A DNA stretch of 64,000 nucleotides. It comes from Corylus avellana. Lineage: Eukaryota > Streptophyta > Magnoliopsida > Fagales > Betulaceae. Within the stretch, counting starts at the first letter, position 1. Each line of letters starts with the position of its first letter. The notes beneath the pieces were generated by a model. The model did not search any database. It had not been told where the DNA came from and saw nothing but the letters and a program-made list of their open reading frames with translations. Position numbers and translations under genes: made by a program. Shown piece by piece: positions 1-11,353 of this stretch. The stretch lies in the NCBI RefSeq assembly GCF_901000735.1, contig NC_081542.1, positions 14,015,134 to 14,079,133 on the forward strand, given 5' to 3'.

Positions 1-773
1 AAGTGGTTCTCTCAATGTGAGGTACATCCACTGGCAGAGGCGATCACGAAGAAATTCACAATGAAAGATGGAGTACAAAAATATGGTAGAGAGAAAATCA
101 CTCAGACCCAAAACCCCAATACACACAAATCTCACTATCACACAATAGAGTTTCTTTCCCAAAGAGAATACAAAAGACATGAATACAAACTCTTCTTCTT
201 TTGCTGAGATACGATGGCGGTTGGTTTCTTCTATTTTTCTCTCTCCACAGTAGCACCCTTTCTTTTTCTCTCTTATTTTGGCTCCTCCAAAATCAAGAAG
301 AAAACAGTCGGCGCCCTCTTCTACCACACACAACAACCCACCTTTTACTAGCCTTGTATGCACCTTATATACTAGCTTTGTGCGGCTCTGCATTGGTCTA
401 CTCCTCAAAGGCTTAATATAAGACTCCTTATATAGGAGTGATAGGTGGTGGAATAAACCTACTGCACGTAGGCCTCCTTTTCCAAGTTTAACTTGGAATT
501 CTTATCTTCCAAACCCACAAGTAAAAGGAAAATTAAAGGACTCACACATTCCAACTATGTGAAGGACTTGGAGAACTAGTCTCCCACGGCAACAAGTATA
601 CTCACAAGGCAATAAAGAAACATATGTGGCCCAGGACTATATTGAGGGTTGAAAAGTCACCACGTCAATAGACTACAAAATATTTCATGGAGGTGTCAAA
701 TTTAAAATAAAAGTATAGTTAATGTGATGAATTGAACAATAAAAAATAACAACTATAGTGCAATTCTAATTGT
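1..773. other. Intergenic, no supported gene
   Basis: No convincing coding region is visible. Reading frames are short, low in complexity and rich in Leu/Ser/Phe from CT-rich DNA. The region may be the edge of an older transposable element, but I see no terminal repeats that would prove it. Confidence 0.5.
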
Positions 774-782
774 TTAATAGAA

Positions 783-2239
783 GGGAAAAATATAAAAAAG
801 CCCCCCAAACTATTAGCCATTTTCGATTTAGTCCCCTAATGTTCCAAAAGTGATAAAGTAGCCCCCTAAACTACCAAACTATTGCATTTTGGCCACTCCG
901 TTAGTCAAAACCGTCAGTTTGGACGGAAACTGCAAAACGACGTCGTTTGTTACAAGTAAGTTACTACAATGCCCTTTTGGGAAAAATATAAAAAAGCCCC
1001 CAAACTACCAGCCGTTTTCATTTTAGCCCCCTAATATTCAGAAAGTGATAAAGTAGCCCCCAAACTACCAAACAATTGCAATTTGGCCACTCCGTTATTC
1101 ATTACCGTCAAATATGATGAAAAATTTAAAATTACATCGTTTTGGCAATGGTAAGTTACCAAAATGCCATTTTTGGAAAAAAAAAATATCATATTATAAC
1201 AAGCAAGCAAAACGGCGCCATTTTGCTTGAAATTAGGGTTTCCTTACACTTACCAAAATGATGCCACTTTGGTAAGTGTTAGGAATTAAAAGAAAAAACC
1301 CTAGACCCCACGCAAGTGACCCACGAAAAAACCCCCAACCCTAGTTTATCTTTCTCCCCAAAACCGCCGGCCACTACGTCGTCATCTCCGACAGCCTGTA
1401 AATCTTACCCATAACTCAATCTTTTTATTGTATTTGATGGTATAGCTGTCGGATCGGTGTTGTTTATCTACGAACGTGATTTTTTTGTTTGATTTCTACA
1501 ATGGGTCAGAATTGTTTGGTGGCACTTCGTAGCTAGTGGATGGTGTGGCCGGCGGTGATGGATGGTGGTGGCAGGGGTAGTCATTTTGAGAGAAAGAGAG
1601 AGAGGGGCGTTGCGTTTTTTTCACTTGAGGGAGAAGGTTGCCGGAGATAGAACGATGTGGTGGTCGGCGGTTTGGGGGAGAGAGATAAACTGGGGTTGGG
1701 GGTTTTTTCTGTGTCGTGTCTAAGGTTTTTTCTTTTTATTCCTAACACTTATCAAAACGGCGCCGTTTTGGTAAGTGTAAGGAAACCCTAATTTCAAGCA
1801 AAACGGCGCCATTTAGCGTGCTTGTTTTAATATGATTTTTTTTTTCTAAAAGGGCATTTTAGTAACTTACCATTGTCAAAACGACGTAATTTTGAATTTT
1901 CCATCATATTTGACAGTAATGACTAACGGAGTAGCCAAATTGCAACTGTTTGGTAGTTAAGGGGCTACTTTATCACTTTCTGAACATTAGGGGGCTAAAA
2001 TGAAAACGGCTGGTAGTTTGAGGGGCTTTTTTATATTTTTCTCAAAAGGGCATTGTAGTAACTTACCCGTAACAAACGACGTCGTTTTGCAGTTTCCGTC
2101 CAAACTGACGGTTTTGACTAACGGAGTGGCCAAAATGCAATAATTTGGTAGTTTGGGGGGCTACTTTATCACTTTTGGAACATTAGGGGGCTAAATCGAA
2201 AACGGCTGATAGTTTGTGGGGCTTTCTTATATTTTTCCC
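783..2239. mobile_element. Long-armed foldback Mutator-like element (non-autonomous)
   Basis: The element begins GGGAAAAATATAAAAAAG and ends with the near complement CTTTCTTATATTTTTCCC. It is flanked by a perfect 9-bp direct repeat TTAATAGAA (774-782 and 2240-2248), the target-site duplication size typical of Mutator-like elements. The inverted arms are very long, about 600 bp each (about 783-1390 and 1640-2239), with a unique spacer of about 250 bp. Each arm contains the terminal motif twice: an outer copy at 783 and an inner copy at about 979, mirrored at about 2042 and 2239. No transposase reading frame is present, so mobilisation would need enzyme from elsewhere. The GC-rich spacer could be captured host DNA, but I do not recognise it. 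Confidence 0.85.
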
Positions 2240-2248
2240 TTAATAGAA

Positions 2249-3640
2249 TCAGTTGTAATTAATAGGTACTTATGACAGGTCATGAGATGACATGTATCAT
2301 AAGTATAAGAACACTAGCAGAAGCTTCCATTTGATTTTTCCTAAGTTTAGGGAACAAAACTACTTTTTGCTTTCATATCCAAATATAATTCAAAATAGCT
2401 TCCCTTATCTTTCTTTATACCATTAAAATATTATTTCTTTACCAAATAAAAGTTTCATACCTACTCTTCAATTTTTTACAAAATCTCAACACAATCCTCA
2501 ATAAAAGGCAAAAAGATGAAAGATGAGAGAGGAAAGAGAAATATTTATATTAAAATAATGTATAAGGAGCCACTTTTGATTCCCTACACATTGGGTATCA
2601 CTATAGCATTCTCAATGTTTAGGAAAGTTGATGCAGGTGACTTTTTGTAGTTTTTTTGAAAATTTTCCATTATATAAGAAAGGAAATGTGTTATAGGGTG
2701 TCTGTTGCTAGTACTCTAAACCCCAATCTAAACCCGAGTTAAGAAATTAGTAATTTTAACCTTTAGATAACTCGTCGAATGAGTTGCCAAGTTCAAGTAA
2801 AAATACGATGAAATCTTAGTCACGTTCAAACAGAGAAATGGGCCTTAAGAAATCATTTGTACGCTCAGACAAAAATGTTAGAAACTAGAGATACAGAAGG
2901 AAGAAGGTGAACAGGAGATCATATTTAGTGAATGAATTGTGTACATGTCTTGATTGTGTCACATTGTGTGTTAATTATATACATGGGCAGAGAACACCTT
3001 CCACCAAAACATTGTTTATATTAAAGTTGATTGATGTTGTACATGGCAAGGATCAGCTTCTTACGCTTGTGTGTGTACATATATATATATATCCTTGTTC
3101 ATCATGCCCGGTAGATGTTTGTCTATTTTCCTTATCAATGTATGAGTGGTGTGCAGGATCCCTTGATTGAAGGTTTCTTTCCTTAACAATATATATTAAT
3201 ATTGTGTCCATTTCTCATCAAAAAGCAATGCAATGTGGCATCTTTATTCCTTTGCAGATTTGCCTGCATCATTGCATGATATTGTTCGACCATGATATTG
3301 ATCTGAGACTTTAATGATGCACATCTTACCTATGTGTTAATTGGTAGATACGAAATAATCCCAGAAACTTTAAACTGAATGCACTAGAACCACAAGTAAA
3401 CTTGTTTTTTTTTTTAAACCACAAAATTGAAAACGATTGTCAGAGTTTTGAATCCAGAACAAAACTCTGAAGGATACTTCTTCTATACAGTGTAACTTCT
3501 TCCATACAGTTAGACGGGAAACTTAAAAGAAGAAAAAAAAAAAAAAAAAAAAAGCTCTCAATGCAACATTGTCTTCAGACAGCATATGCATGCTATTAGA
3601 GTATTTCCACAGCATTAACTAACATAGTATGAGGCTTGGT
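2249..3640. other. Intergenic, no supported gene
   Basis: AT-rich DNA between the foldback element and the glutaredoxin gene. An 87-codon frame at 2907-3170 has no recognisable domain and is probably chance. The A-rich run near 3535-3553 lies just beyond the glutaredoxin 3' end and has no clear role. Confidence 0.5.
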
Positions 3641-3649
3641 TGGTAGTTA

Positions 3650-3961
3650 CTAGAACCAGATGGCCCTGGCATCTATCAGCTTTTGTTTGAGAGAGCCGTC
3701 AACATGGAGGGAAATGATATCTTTGGCTGAGCCTACATACTTCCCTCCTATGAACACAGCTGGGACTGAAGGATTACGCCCCTGCAGCCCTCTTAGAGCA
3801 TACTCCATTTCCCTCCCGTCTGCATATTGGTCAAGCTCATGAATTGCAGGGCTCGCACCAAGCTCATAAAAGAGTTGCTTGATGCTGTGGCACATGCAAC
3901 ATGAGCTCTTGGTGAATATCACAGCAGCCTTCTTTGATGCCAAATCAGTCACCCTTTCCAT
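3650..3961 (-). CDS. CC-type (ROXY) glutaredoxin, 103 aa, single exon
   Basis: Plant-specific class III glutaredoxin, a small thioredoxin-fold protein. Family members use glutathione and act in cytosol and nucleus, where several bind TGA-type bZIP factors. The active-site motif is CCMC at residues 21-24, preceded by a beta strand (AVIFTKSS). The cis-proline glutathione-binding motif SVPAVFIGG is at 65-73, and the following GSAKD segment is typical. The length of 103 aa is normal for the family, and lack of an intron is also typical. The family's usual C-terminal ALWL-like motif reads AIWF here (residues 100-103), which could alter co-repressor or TGA-factor binding. The start is the first ATG of the frame, and MERV matches the usual family N-terminus. 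The gene stands alone between repeats. A more precise paralogue name is not justified. Confidence 0.93.
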   Translation of the reverse strand: MERVTDLASKKAAVIFTKSSCCMCHSIKQLFYELGASPAIHELDQYADGREMEYALRGLQGRNPSVPAVFIGGKYVGSAKDIISLHVDGSLKQKLIDARAIWF

Positions 3962-4071
3962 TTCAATAAGTTTCTGCAGAGAAAATAGCTTGCAATGGAG
4001 GGTAAGTAATGTATAGGAAGTTTATTTGTGTTCTGAGGCTTGGATATGGAGTTTAAGATCTCATCAGCCCT

Positions 4072-4079
4072 TATTTATA
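4072..4079 (-). promoter_or_regulatory. Probable TATA box of the glutaredoxin gene
   Basis: On the minus strand the sequence reads TATAAATA, about 110 bp upstream of the glutaredoxin ATG. That would place transcription start about 80 nt before the start codon. Position and match are good but there is no direct evidence of use. Confidence 0.55.
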
Positions 4080-4089
4080 AAGGCTGTTG

Positions 4090-7000
4090 GGGGGGGTGTT
4101 GGATTGCATTGTTTAATCCCACAAAAAAAAAAAAAATTGAAAAACCAACTTAAAAAATTTAACCTTTTGAATGGATAAAAAAGAGGAAGTTCCTTGAGAT
4201 ATTTGTTTGGATAAGAGGAAATGCCAACTATGATTTGCTTGATGGTGACCTTATGTGTCACAAACAAGTCGCATGTACAATATCACACTGTACACGATAA
4301 TTCAAATCTCCTGGAATGTCTGTGCCATCGAAAAGTTTTGGAATAAAAGGATCTAAAACTATTGCAGATGTGCTTTCGGCCCGGCCTGCTTGGTAAGCAT
4401 CATTTATGGAATTAAATTTATTAAAATGCAGCAAGGGTGACAAGAAGAATTCTTTATCCTCCATAATGAAAGGGAATTTAAATCACTCATAACAGTTACT
4501 AGGGAATGTGAAGAACCTAAAAATGGCTAGCTATATATAGTATCTGAATCTCATTCATTTTTACGTGGCCAAATACTTCTGTAACACGATTCAATGGCAT
4601 CACAAGTTAATTTGATCTTCTTCTTTTTTGGTTAAATTTTGTATTTGGAAGCTCCAATTAAATTTTTTTTTTGAATTTTACATTCATTAATTGCCAATCC
4701 GTCATATATGGTAGAATCATTGAGCTGATGTGGAGAAAGATAGAGTTTATCCAAATCATTGCCACTTTCTGTGCGTTGGTCCCCGCATCAAATTCATGGT
4801 ATATATATGAATATATAGCTTATATAACAGGATAAGAAGATCAGCAAATTGGCAAGCCACCAGCAAACATTGTTTAGAAATCAAATGCCTCTACTGTAGC
4901 CATGTAATCTTTGTTATTATTATTATTATTTATTTTTAAATTTCATCTTTGTTCTTCATGGTGTTTATAAGTTTTTGGGTCCTTCAAGAAAGGAGAGAAC
5001 AAACAAAAAGTAGAATGAAAGTTTTTCGTGGCTCTTTAAACCATCCAAATCCATGCATCTTCTTCTTTCTTCTACATGATCTTTGATATGCGAGAATCCT
5101 TGTAAATAAAGTTGAGAATCTGCCACGCCCTCTTCACATGCTTGTCAACGAATATTGCTAGCCACTAGCGAAGTAGCAATCCATATATGATACATATGCC
5201 AGCCATGCCCATTATACAAATCATGCACATACAAGATACAGGCATACAATATGGGATTAATGGAGTTTCTTAGAATTTCCCATCCAAAATTTTCAACTCT
5301 TCTTGAAATTCTCTTCCCGAATTTCAAATAATTCAGACAGGGAACGAGAAAGGAAACTCTGAGTCCTGAGGTGTCCAGACAGACGAATTCTCTTAAATCC
5401 GGACAAAAATATTCCAAAAAAATTGTGAACCCATCAATGTTTATCATGTATCATATATCATAATCACTCTTTGACATATATATGGTGCATCTAGATTTGT
5501 ATCTTTATAATGTGCCACTTCTCTCTGACAGCAAAACGAGCACCAGATACTAGAATCTTCAACATTACAGTTAGGGGGAAAGAGAGGTGCGGGTGTATAA
5601 TAGGGGGGAATGTCAACTTTAGAGAGAAAGAGATTCACCCAATTTATTTACTTCAATTGATTTTATGTTTGATTTGGTGAATCGTATCAAGTCCTTTCAT
5701 TATCATCTTATGTAATATATATCTATAGGTTGGATTTATACTTTTTGTTTACCCCACATGGATTTTTTTTTTTTTTTAATTATGACGATGGTATTGTTAA
5801 ATCACCTTATTCTAGCACTTTCTCTTATGTGTAGAGAAGACTATTCTTCACGCATGGGACTAGACCACATGTGATCAGATTATTCAATATTCGAATTCAG
5901 GACTCCAATTCTGATACTATGTTAAATCATTAATACTTATCTTAAAGTACTTTAAATTGATAAAAAATTTGTGAATTTAATCTTTTAATTAGTATTCTAA
6001 CATTTTCCCTCACCTTTAAGATCAACTCCCTCTTAATAAGTGGGAATATGATCTTTTCAATTTCAAATGAAACTAATAGTATCCATTTCATTGACGGAAT
6101 TTAAAATTGGTGTACGTACATCATGTTAAAGTTGACACATCTTTTTTTAAAAATTGGATTAAGTTAAATGTGAAACATTTATAATTGAAATTGAGGTGAA
6201 TGACGGATACAAGGTTCAAACTATGTCATTGTTGTGATACCATGTTAAGGATCCAAGGCTTCATTTATTAATGGGGTTTAAGCGCACATGTGAGTGGAAA
6301 TGTTAAAATATATATATATAAATATATATGCCACTCTCTTTTTTTTTTTCTTTTTTTCTTTTTTTCTTTTTTTTTTTGAAAAATGCTACATTTATCAAAT
6401 TTTCTCTCTAAAAGTTGGTTCCCATGTAATATGTATTGGGTGGTAACACATCACTTAGAAACCAACTTTTGGAAGAAAAAAATTTGGTAAGTGAAGCATT
6501 TTTTCTATTTATATATATATTAGTTTTTCTTTAAAAAAAAAAAATTATAAGGGTATTTTTTTCTTATTGAAAAGTTTTTAGGTTATTTTGTCCTTTTACT
6601 AGCCTTATGAGACATTGACATTTTGGATGGTTTGTGGGGATATTGATAATAAGGTGGTAATTTGAGAGAGTATGTGTATTTTTTCTCACAAAAAAAAAAA
6701 AAATAGCATATTTAAATTTGTAAATGTTTATTATGATGGTTCCTTAAAAGTTAAAAAATAAAATAAAATAAAATTATGCATTCCAGCCCCTCTAAAAACT
6801 ATTTTCAGTTGTATCCGAGATGGTGCAGGACTTGTCACATGAGAAATTATACTGTTGGTTTTGTTGGGCCTCATCCGGCCCATGATAGCCCACAGTTACC
6901 CAATGGCCCTTAGGAGGATAGTCGACCAAAAAGAACAAGCCACAAGGATTTCCTTACCGAAAAATAAAAAATAAATAAAATCAAAATTTGTTTATGATAA

Positions 7001-7410
7001 ATGTAGAAATAATGAATAAGAGACGTTGAAATAAGATAAACCCCTACATTACAGTTGATATATAGAAGCAATTTTAGGACATTTTATCTCCAAATTAGAT
7101 TGGAGAATTTTTTAAAAAAAAATTAGTCTATTAAATTAAGAGTAATGCTTTTATCAAAAAATAAAAAAATAATAATAATAATAGTAATGCAAAAAATTAT
7201 ATTTTATCATATTTTGTTGATGTAGCAGTTTTAGCCAGTGTTAATCAACTTTAAAATTTTGTGTATTTTACATGGCTTCAAGGGTTGATTAATATTACTA
7301 CATCATTAAAATGAAATAAAAGTAAGGTAAAATTAGAGTTTTTAGGATTACTCTTAATTTAATGTGCCCAAATTCCAAATGCTTTTTTTTTTTTTTTTTT
7401 AACTAGTCTC
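4090..7410. other. Repeat-rich intergenic region
   Basis: No gene can be supported. Several 60-100-codon frames occur (4258-4464, 5145-5447 and 5444-5638 on the minus strand) but none has a recognisable domain. Text such as a 'gatactatgttaaatca' motif near 5915 resembles degraded dispersed plant repeats. One short foldback element is listed separately. Confidence 0.5.
6378..6505. mobile_element. Short foldback MITE
   Basis: The left end GAAAAATGCTACATTTATC is mirrored imperfectly by the right end, which in reverse complement reads GAAAAAATGCTTCACTTACC. The arms continue through an AAAAGTTGGTT segment. At about 128 bp it could fold into a single hairpin. No clear target-site duplication was found, so the superfamily is left open. 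Confidence 0.6.
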
Positions 7411-7730
7411 TCATGTTTTCATTTTATAAACCAACTGATTACCAGCAGCTATAATGTCAAGAATACAATGAAGGGCTTCCTCCATATGGAGTACATCATC
7501 CATAATAAAGAGTGCTTCCTTGGCTAGCCTATGAGCTACCCTATTTCCCTCCCTCCTAACATGAGATACTTTCCAGCAGTGTAGACAATTGAGCACGATC
7601 TTGGCATCTTCAATAATTTGCCCATATCTACACCAATACTTGTCATTCAGCTGCAATGCTTGGCGCACCACCTGCAGGGCGTCCCCTTCTAAGTCCACCT
7701 ATTGGAATCCACATTCTCTACCAAATATAA

Positions 7731-8748
7731 GGGAAATCATATACAAAATTTTTAGGTCAACGCGCTTTTTTTAAAAACTCTCTAGGTTTTTTTTTTTTTG
7801 AAAATTTAGTCCCTGAGTAACTTGAAACTACAAAAAAACTCTCTACCGTCAATTTTTGTTAACTACCGTTAGTCCACTCAAAACTCACCGTTTTATCTTA
7901 TTAAAATATTAATTTTTTATTAATTTAATTTTAAAAAATTAAATCTAAAAAATTAAAAAAATTTGAAGGTGTGGGGTGGCGGTGCCACCTCTGAAAAGCC
8001 ACCTATAAGGGGGGTGGCTTCGAGGAGCCACCCGTGGGTGCGAAAGGGGTGGCCTCCTCCCACCCCAGGTGGCCTTCCCAAGGAGATTTCAACCATCATC
8101 CCCCACCACTAGTGAAAAGAGGTGGTCTCTTGCATCAGCCTTCCCCCATCTTCATTTCTTTTCTCCCTCCCTGTAGCCCGTTCAACAACCACCCAATCTT
8201 CCTCTCTCCCTCTCTCTCTCTCTGCGATTTTGATGATTTCTTTGTTTGAACAATCAAATCGATTTGTATGATATGGGTTTGCTTCATAGAAAGCTGATAG
8301 AAGAAGCAGCCAATTCAACCTTTATTCAGTTCTGTGAATCACACTGTTCTTCAGCTTCAAGCGTTTGTCCTATAAGCTGCATAAATTTTTATTCATCTTC
8401 GTTCCCTCCACCAATTATTCCCTCCACGTTGGATGAAGAATCAGACAAACACCACAAGATCTCTCGCTTCTTGATCGCCACGCTTACACTTCTCGCAACC
8501 CCTGGCCACCCTTCAATTTTTTTTTTTTTTTTTAAGATTTAATTTTTTTAAATTAAATTAATAAAAAATTAATATTTTAATAAGATAAAACGGTGGTTTT
8601 GAGTGGACTAACGGTAGTTAACAAAATTTGACCGTAGGGAGTTTTTTTGTAATTTCGAGTTACCCAGGGACTAAATTTTCAAAAAAAAAAAACACAGGGA
8701 GTTTTTAAAAAAAGCGCGTCGACCTAAGGATTTTGTATATGATTTCCC
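7731..8748. mobile_element. Foldback Mutator-like element inserted in the LINE
   Basis: The ends are inverted repeats: the left begins GGGAAATCATATACAAAAT, and the right ends with its near-perfect complement ATTTTGTATATGATTTCCC. Arms run several hundred bases, passing GCGCGCTTTTTTT-like, ACTAACGGTAGTTAAC and AATTAATATTTTAATAAG segments. A perfect 9-bp duplication CAAATATAA flanks it (7722-7730 and 8749-8757). The central part (about 7970-8520) is richer in GC and CT; short frames there have no recognisable domain. There is no transposase. The insertion splits a LINE RNase H reading frame. Confidence 0.88.
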
Positions 8749-8848
8749 CAAATATAATCGCTCTTAGTGCAACAGTAACCTTAGCAATAGTCGGACTTAT
8801 GGTGTGTGGTCTAGGTGTGCTTAGTATTGCTAGCACCTCGCCCTCAGT

Positions 8849-9329
8849 TAGGGCTGGCAATTTTGACACGACCCGTGAACTTGACATAAAGTTAATAGGT
8901 TTCGGGTTTGATCTTAATAGATTCGGGTCATAATCGAATCACCCATTTATGACCCGGTTATTTTTTGTGTCTGGCGGGTCAACCCACTGGGTTAAGCGGG
9001 TGACCCGCTAGATCCTTTTCTTTTTTTTTTAATGGTTACAAAAACCCTAAACTAACATTATTTTTTTCTATTTTTCATTTAAACGTGTTAGGTCGTGTTA
9101 CCTTTTAAGTAAACGGGTCAGTCAAGTCGTATCAACCCAATATGACCTAGTTATTTTAAACAGGTTAAACGGGTCGTGTCGAGTTACACGACTATTTTAC
9201 GTGTCATGTTCATGTTTGAAAGTTCAACCCATTTAGCTAAACGCGTCGTGTTCGTGTTTAAGTTAATCAGGTCACGGATCATAACGGGTCATAATCCTAT
9301 CGACCCGCCAACCTGTTTCACCACCCCTA
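8849..9329. mobile_element. Small non-autonomous hAT element
   Basis: The left terminus TAGGGCTGGCAATTTTGAC and the right terminus, in reverse complement TAGGGGTGGTGAAACAGG, match hAT-type ends. The internal arms carry repeated CGGGTC/GACCCG motifs typical of this widespread plant group. An 8-bp flanking repeat, CCCTCAGT (8841-8848) versus CCCTTAGT (9330-9337), matches the hAT target size with one mismatch. At 481 bp it has no transposase. It lies within the same LINE fragment as the preceding element. Confidence 0.85.
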
Positions 9330-9829
9330 CCCTTAGTCTCGTATAACAACCCCAATGCCCATCTTCCCACTATTTTTTTCGACAACTGCATCCCAAATTC
9401 CCAATTGACCTTGACATCGTTCAATGTAGGTGCCTACCACTTCCATGTTACACAAAGAGTACTATTTTTTATTTCTGATGCCTTTTTATTAGCCATTTGG
9501 AACTCGCAAAAGAAATGCTTTATGCACAAGTCGGGGAATGAACCACGTGCTTTAAGAATATATTTTGCACGCTCTTCTATTAAAAATTTTTGTTATAAGA
9601 TGGTAGTTTGATGGGGTCAAGTGTTATAGTTGGTAGTTCATGGGAGGAAAGTGTCAAGGTACTGTAGTTCATGTGAGCAAAAGGTAATTATCCCTATTTT
9701 TAATTTGTTTTTACTAATTACTTGGTACGCTGATGTGGCGCGGGCTAATTGTGCAAGAAGCTTAAATTAAGTCCAAGTAAAGAAAGGAGTAGAACCACCG
9801 ACTTATATATATATATATATATACTTGGC

Positions 9830-11307
9830 TGTTTAGTGCCCAAATATTCATATTTTAGCATTTAACTTATATTTGTTAATTCCTTAGTTTTGTTAGTTTG
9901 TGCTTTTTTTTTCTTTTTTTCTTTTTTTTTGTATTTTCTTTGTTTCAAACGTCATGAAAGAAAAGAAAGCGTTTCCGGAAAAGTTACAAACTTAAAGGGC
10001 AAATTGGGAAGACCTAGAAGATTTGGTTAAGTTTAACAAAATAAAGGAAATAATTAAATCGGAATTTCTCAAATTGAAGTCAAAATCGGATTGGATTCAA
10101 ATTTGGATTTTGAAAATGTCTCGGTATTTTGACCATACCTTTCAGCTCAAATAACTGATTGAGGTGATTCAAGTGGCATTGGAAACCAAATTTAAAGTGC
10201 TACAAATCATTGTGAAATAACATTTTCCTAATTCGGACTGAAGCTATGCCAAAATCACCCCACAATATAGGAACGCAATTCTGGATTAATCCTATTCCGA
10301 TTTGGACTTAAGTTTTCTTTATCCTAATTGGACTAGGACTTAAATCTCCGAATTTTCTAGGATTACTAGGGCTTCTAGGACTCTTCTAAGACCTATAAAT
10401 AGACCTCTAAGCCTTACAATTCAATACACAATTTCAATGAGACAACTTTGGGGAGAGGAATTGGAGGCTACTTCAAGGAGTCGTTTTTTGTTCTTTCTTT
10501 CCATTTTCTTTTCTTTTCTTTTCTTTTATTTTAATTATGTATAACTAACTCTTTAGGAGGGCTAGATTGAAGCCCTAATTATGTTTATTTATTATTTCAA
10601 TATTAGCGCCTTTGTAATAATCATATTGTGTTGCTTAACTTGATTAGTTCATGTTTTCTTGAATTCCTCAAATGTATGTGATTGGCCATTGTATGCATGT
10701 GGTATGGATTAGTTAATTAAATCAATTTGGATGGTAGAGTCCTAGGTTTAATAAGAGTAACAAAAGAAATCCACATCGGGTTCATGGGTTAATCAACATG
10801 GGGAACCGGAAATAGACACCCATGCCCTAGGCCTCATGTGTTTGTCGATTTCCACAGATTTATGCTTTCTTAAAGAACAACTTAGTAGACACCCATGCTA
10901 AATCCTTTAAGAAATAAAAAAAAATAAAAGTAGACACCCATGCCTAATTCTTTGCTTAGGAAAATCAATAGTTTAAGGAGTAGACACTCACACCCTTAAG
11001 TTGTCAAACATTAACTATTCATAATATAATTGGATCATTGGCATATTGTTATATTAGCTAAGTATGATTAGTGGTGAATATCAAAGCCCTACATTTAGCT
11101 TTTCATTTATCTTTATATCTTTTTATTTCTTTTTCACAATATGAATTTAGTGACAATTTGATATTTTTATCAATTCTAAAACAAAATCAACAATCCTCGT
11201 GAGATCAATCTTGTACTTGCTACACTATATTATCGTTTGATCTTGTGCACTTGCGAGTAAAACGTACTAAATATTATCTATAAATTTCGGTAATATTTGG
11301 CACAACA
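9830..11307 (+). mobile_element. Solo LTR, unit 1
   Basis: Starts TGTTTAGTGCCCAAATATTC and ends TATTTGGCACAACA. The ends form an imperfect inverted repeat with TG...CA borders, as in LTRs. Flanking pentamers are TTGGC and TTGAC, a decayed 5-bp target duplication. A TATA box lies about 565 bp in and a CTCGTACTTGC...CACTTGCGAGT block near the 3' end, as in many plant Ty3-type LTRs. No primer-binding site or internal region follows, so this is a solo LTR. It ends 46 bp before the NAC-like ATG. Confidence 0.8.
10394..10402 (+). promoter_or_regulatory. LTR-borne TATA box, unit 1
   Basis: TATAAATAG inside the solo LTR, followed by a CACAATTCAATACACAA-like stretch suitable as start of the LTR R region. 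It is the best visible promoter for the downstream NAC-like gene, giving a leader of roughly 920 nt before any splicing. Use is inferred. Confidence 0.5.
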
Positions 11308-11353
11308 TTGACGACCAAGGCCTCAATTAATCTTCTGAATCTAAATTTTGAGG

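Larger units (their letters stand above)
7411..9470 (-). pseudogene. LINE RNase H-like fragment, broken by two later insertions
   Basis: Minus-strand reading gives pieces of the C-terminal RNase H-like domain of a plant L1-type LINE. The order is: WDAVVEKNSGKMGIGVVIRD (about 9340-9410); GEVLAILSTPRPHTISPTIA followed by ALRAIIFG (8749-8845); then VDLEGDALQVVRQAL to SHVRREGNRVAHRLAKEAL (7411-7730). Removing the two inserted elements restores continuity of the domain across both junctions. An in-frame TAG precedes VDLEGD, and a 1-base frame slip lies near the hAT site, so it was already dead or has decayed since. Reverse transcriptase is absent here, so only the 3' end survives. Confidence 0.8.

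Noticed and set aside
201..416. 71-codon frame near the left edge
   Set aside because: It is compositionally CT-rich text without a domain and has no matching upstream signals.
2907..3170. 87-codon plus-strand frame
   Set aside because: No recognisable domain, and microsatellite-like ATATAT runs lie within it.
4258..4464. 68-codon minus-strand frame upstream of the glutaredoxin
   Set aside because: It begins with a plausible ATG but resembles no family I know, and no splice-linked continuation is seen.
8034..8542. Overlapping frames inside the foldback element at 7731
   Set aside because: They lie within a non-autonomous transposon and carry no transposase or other domain.
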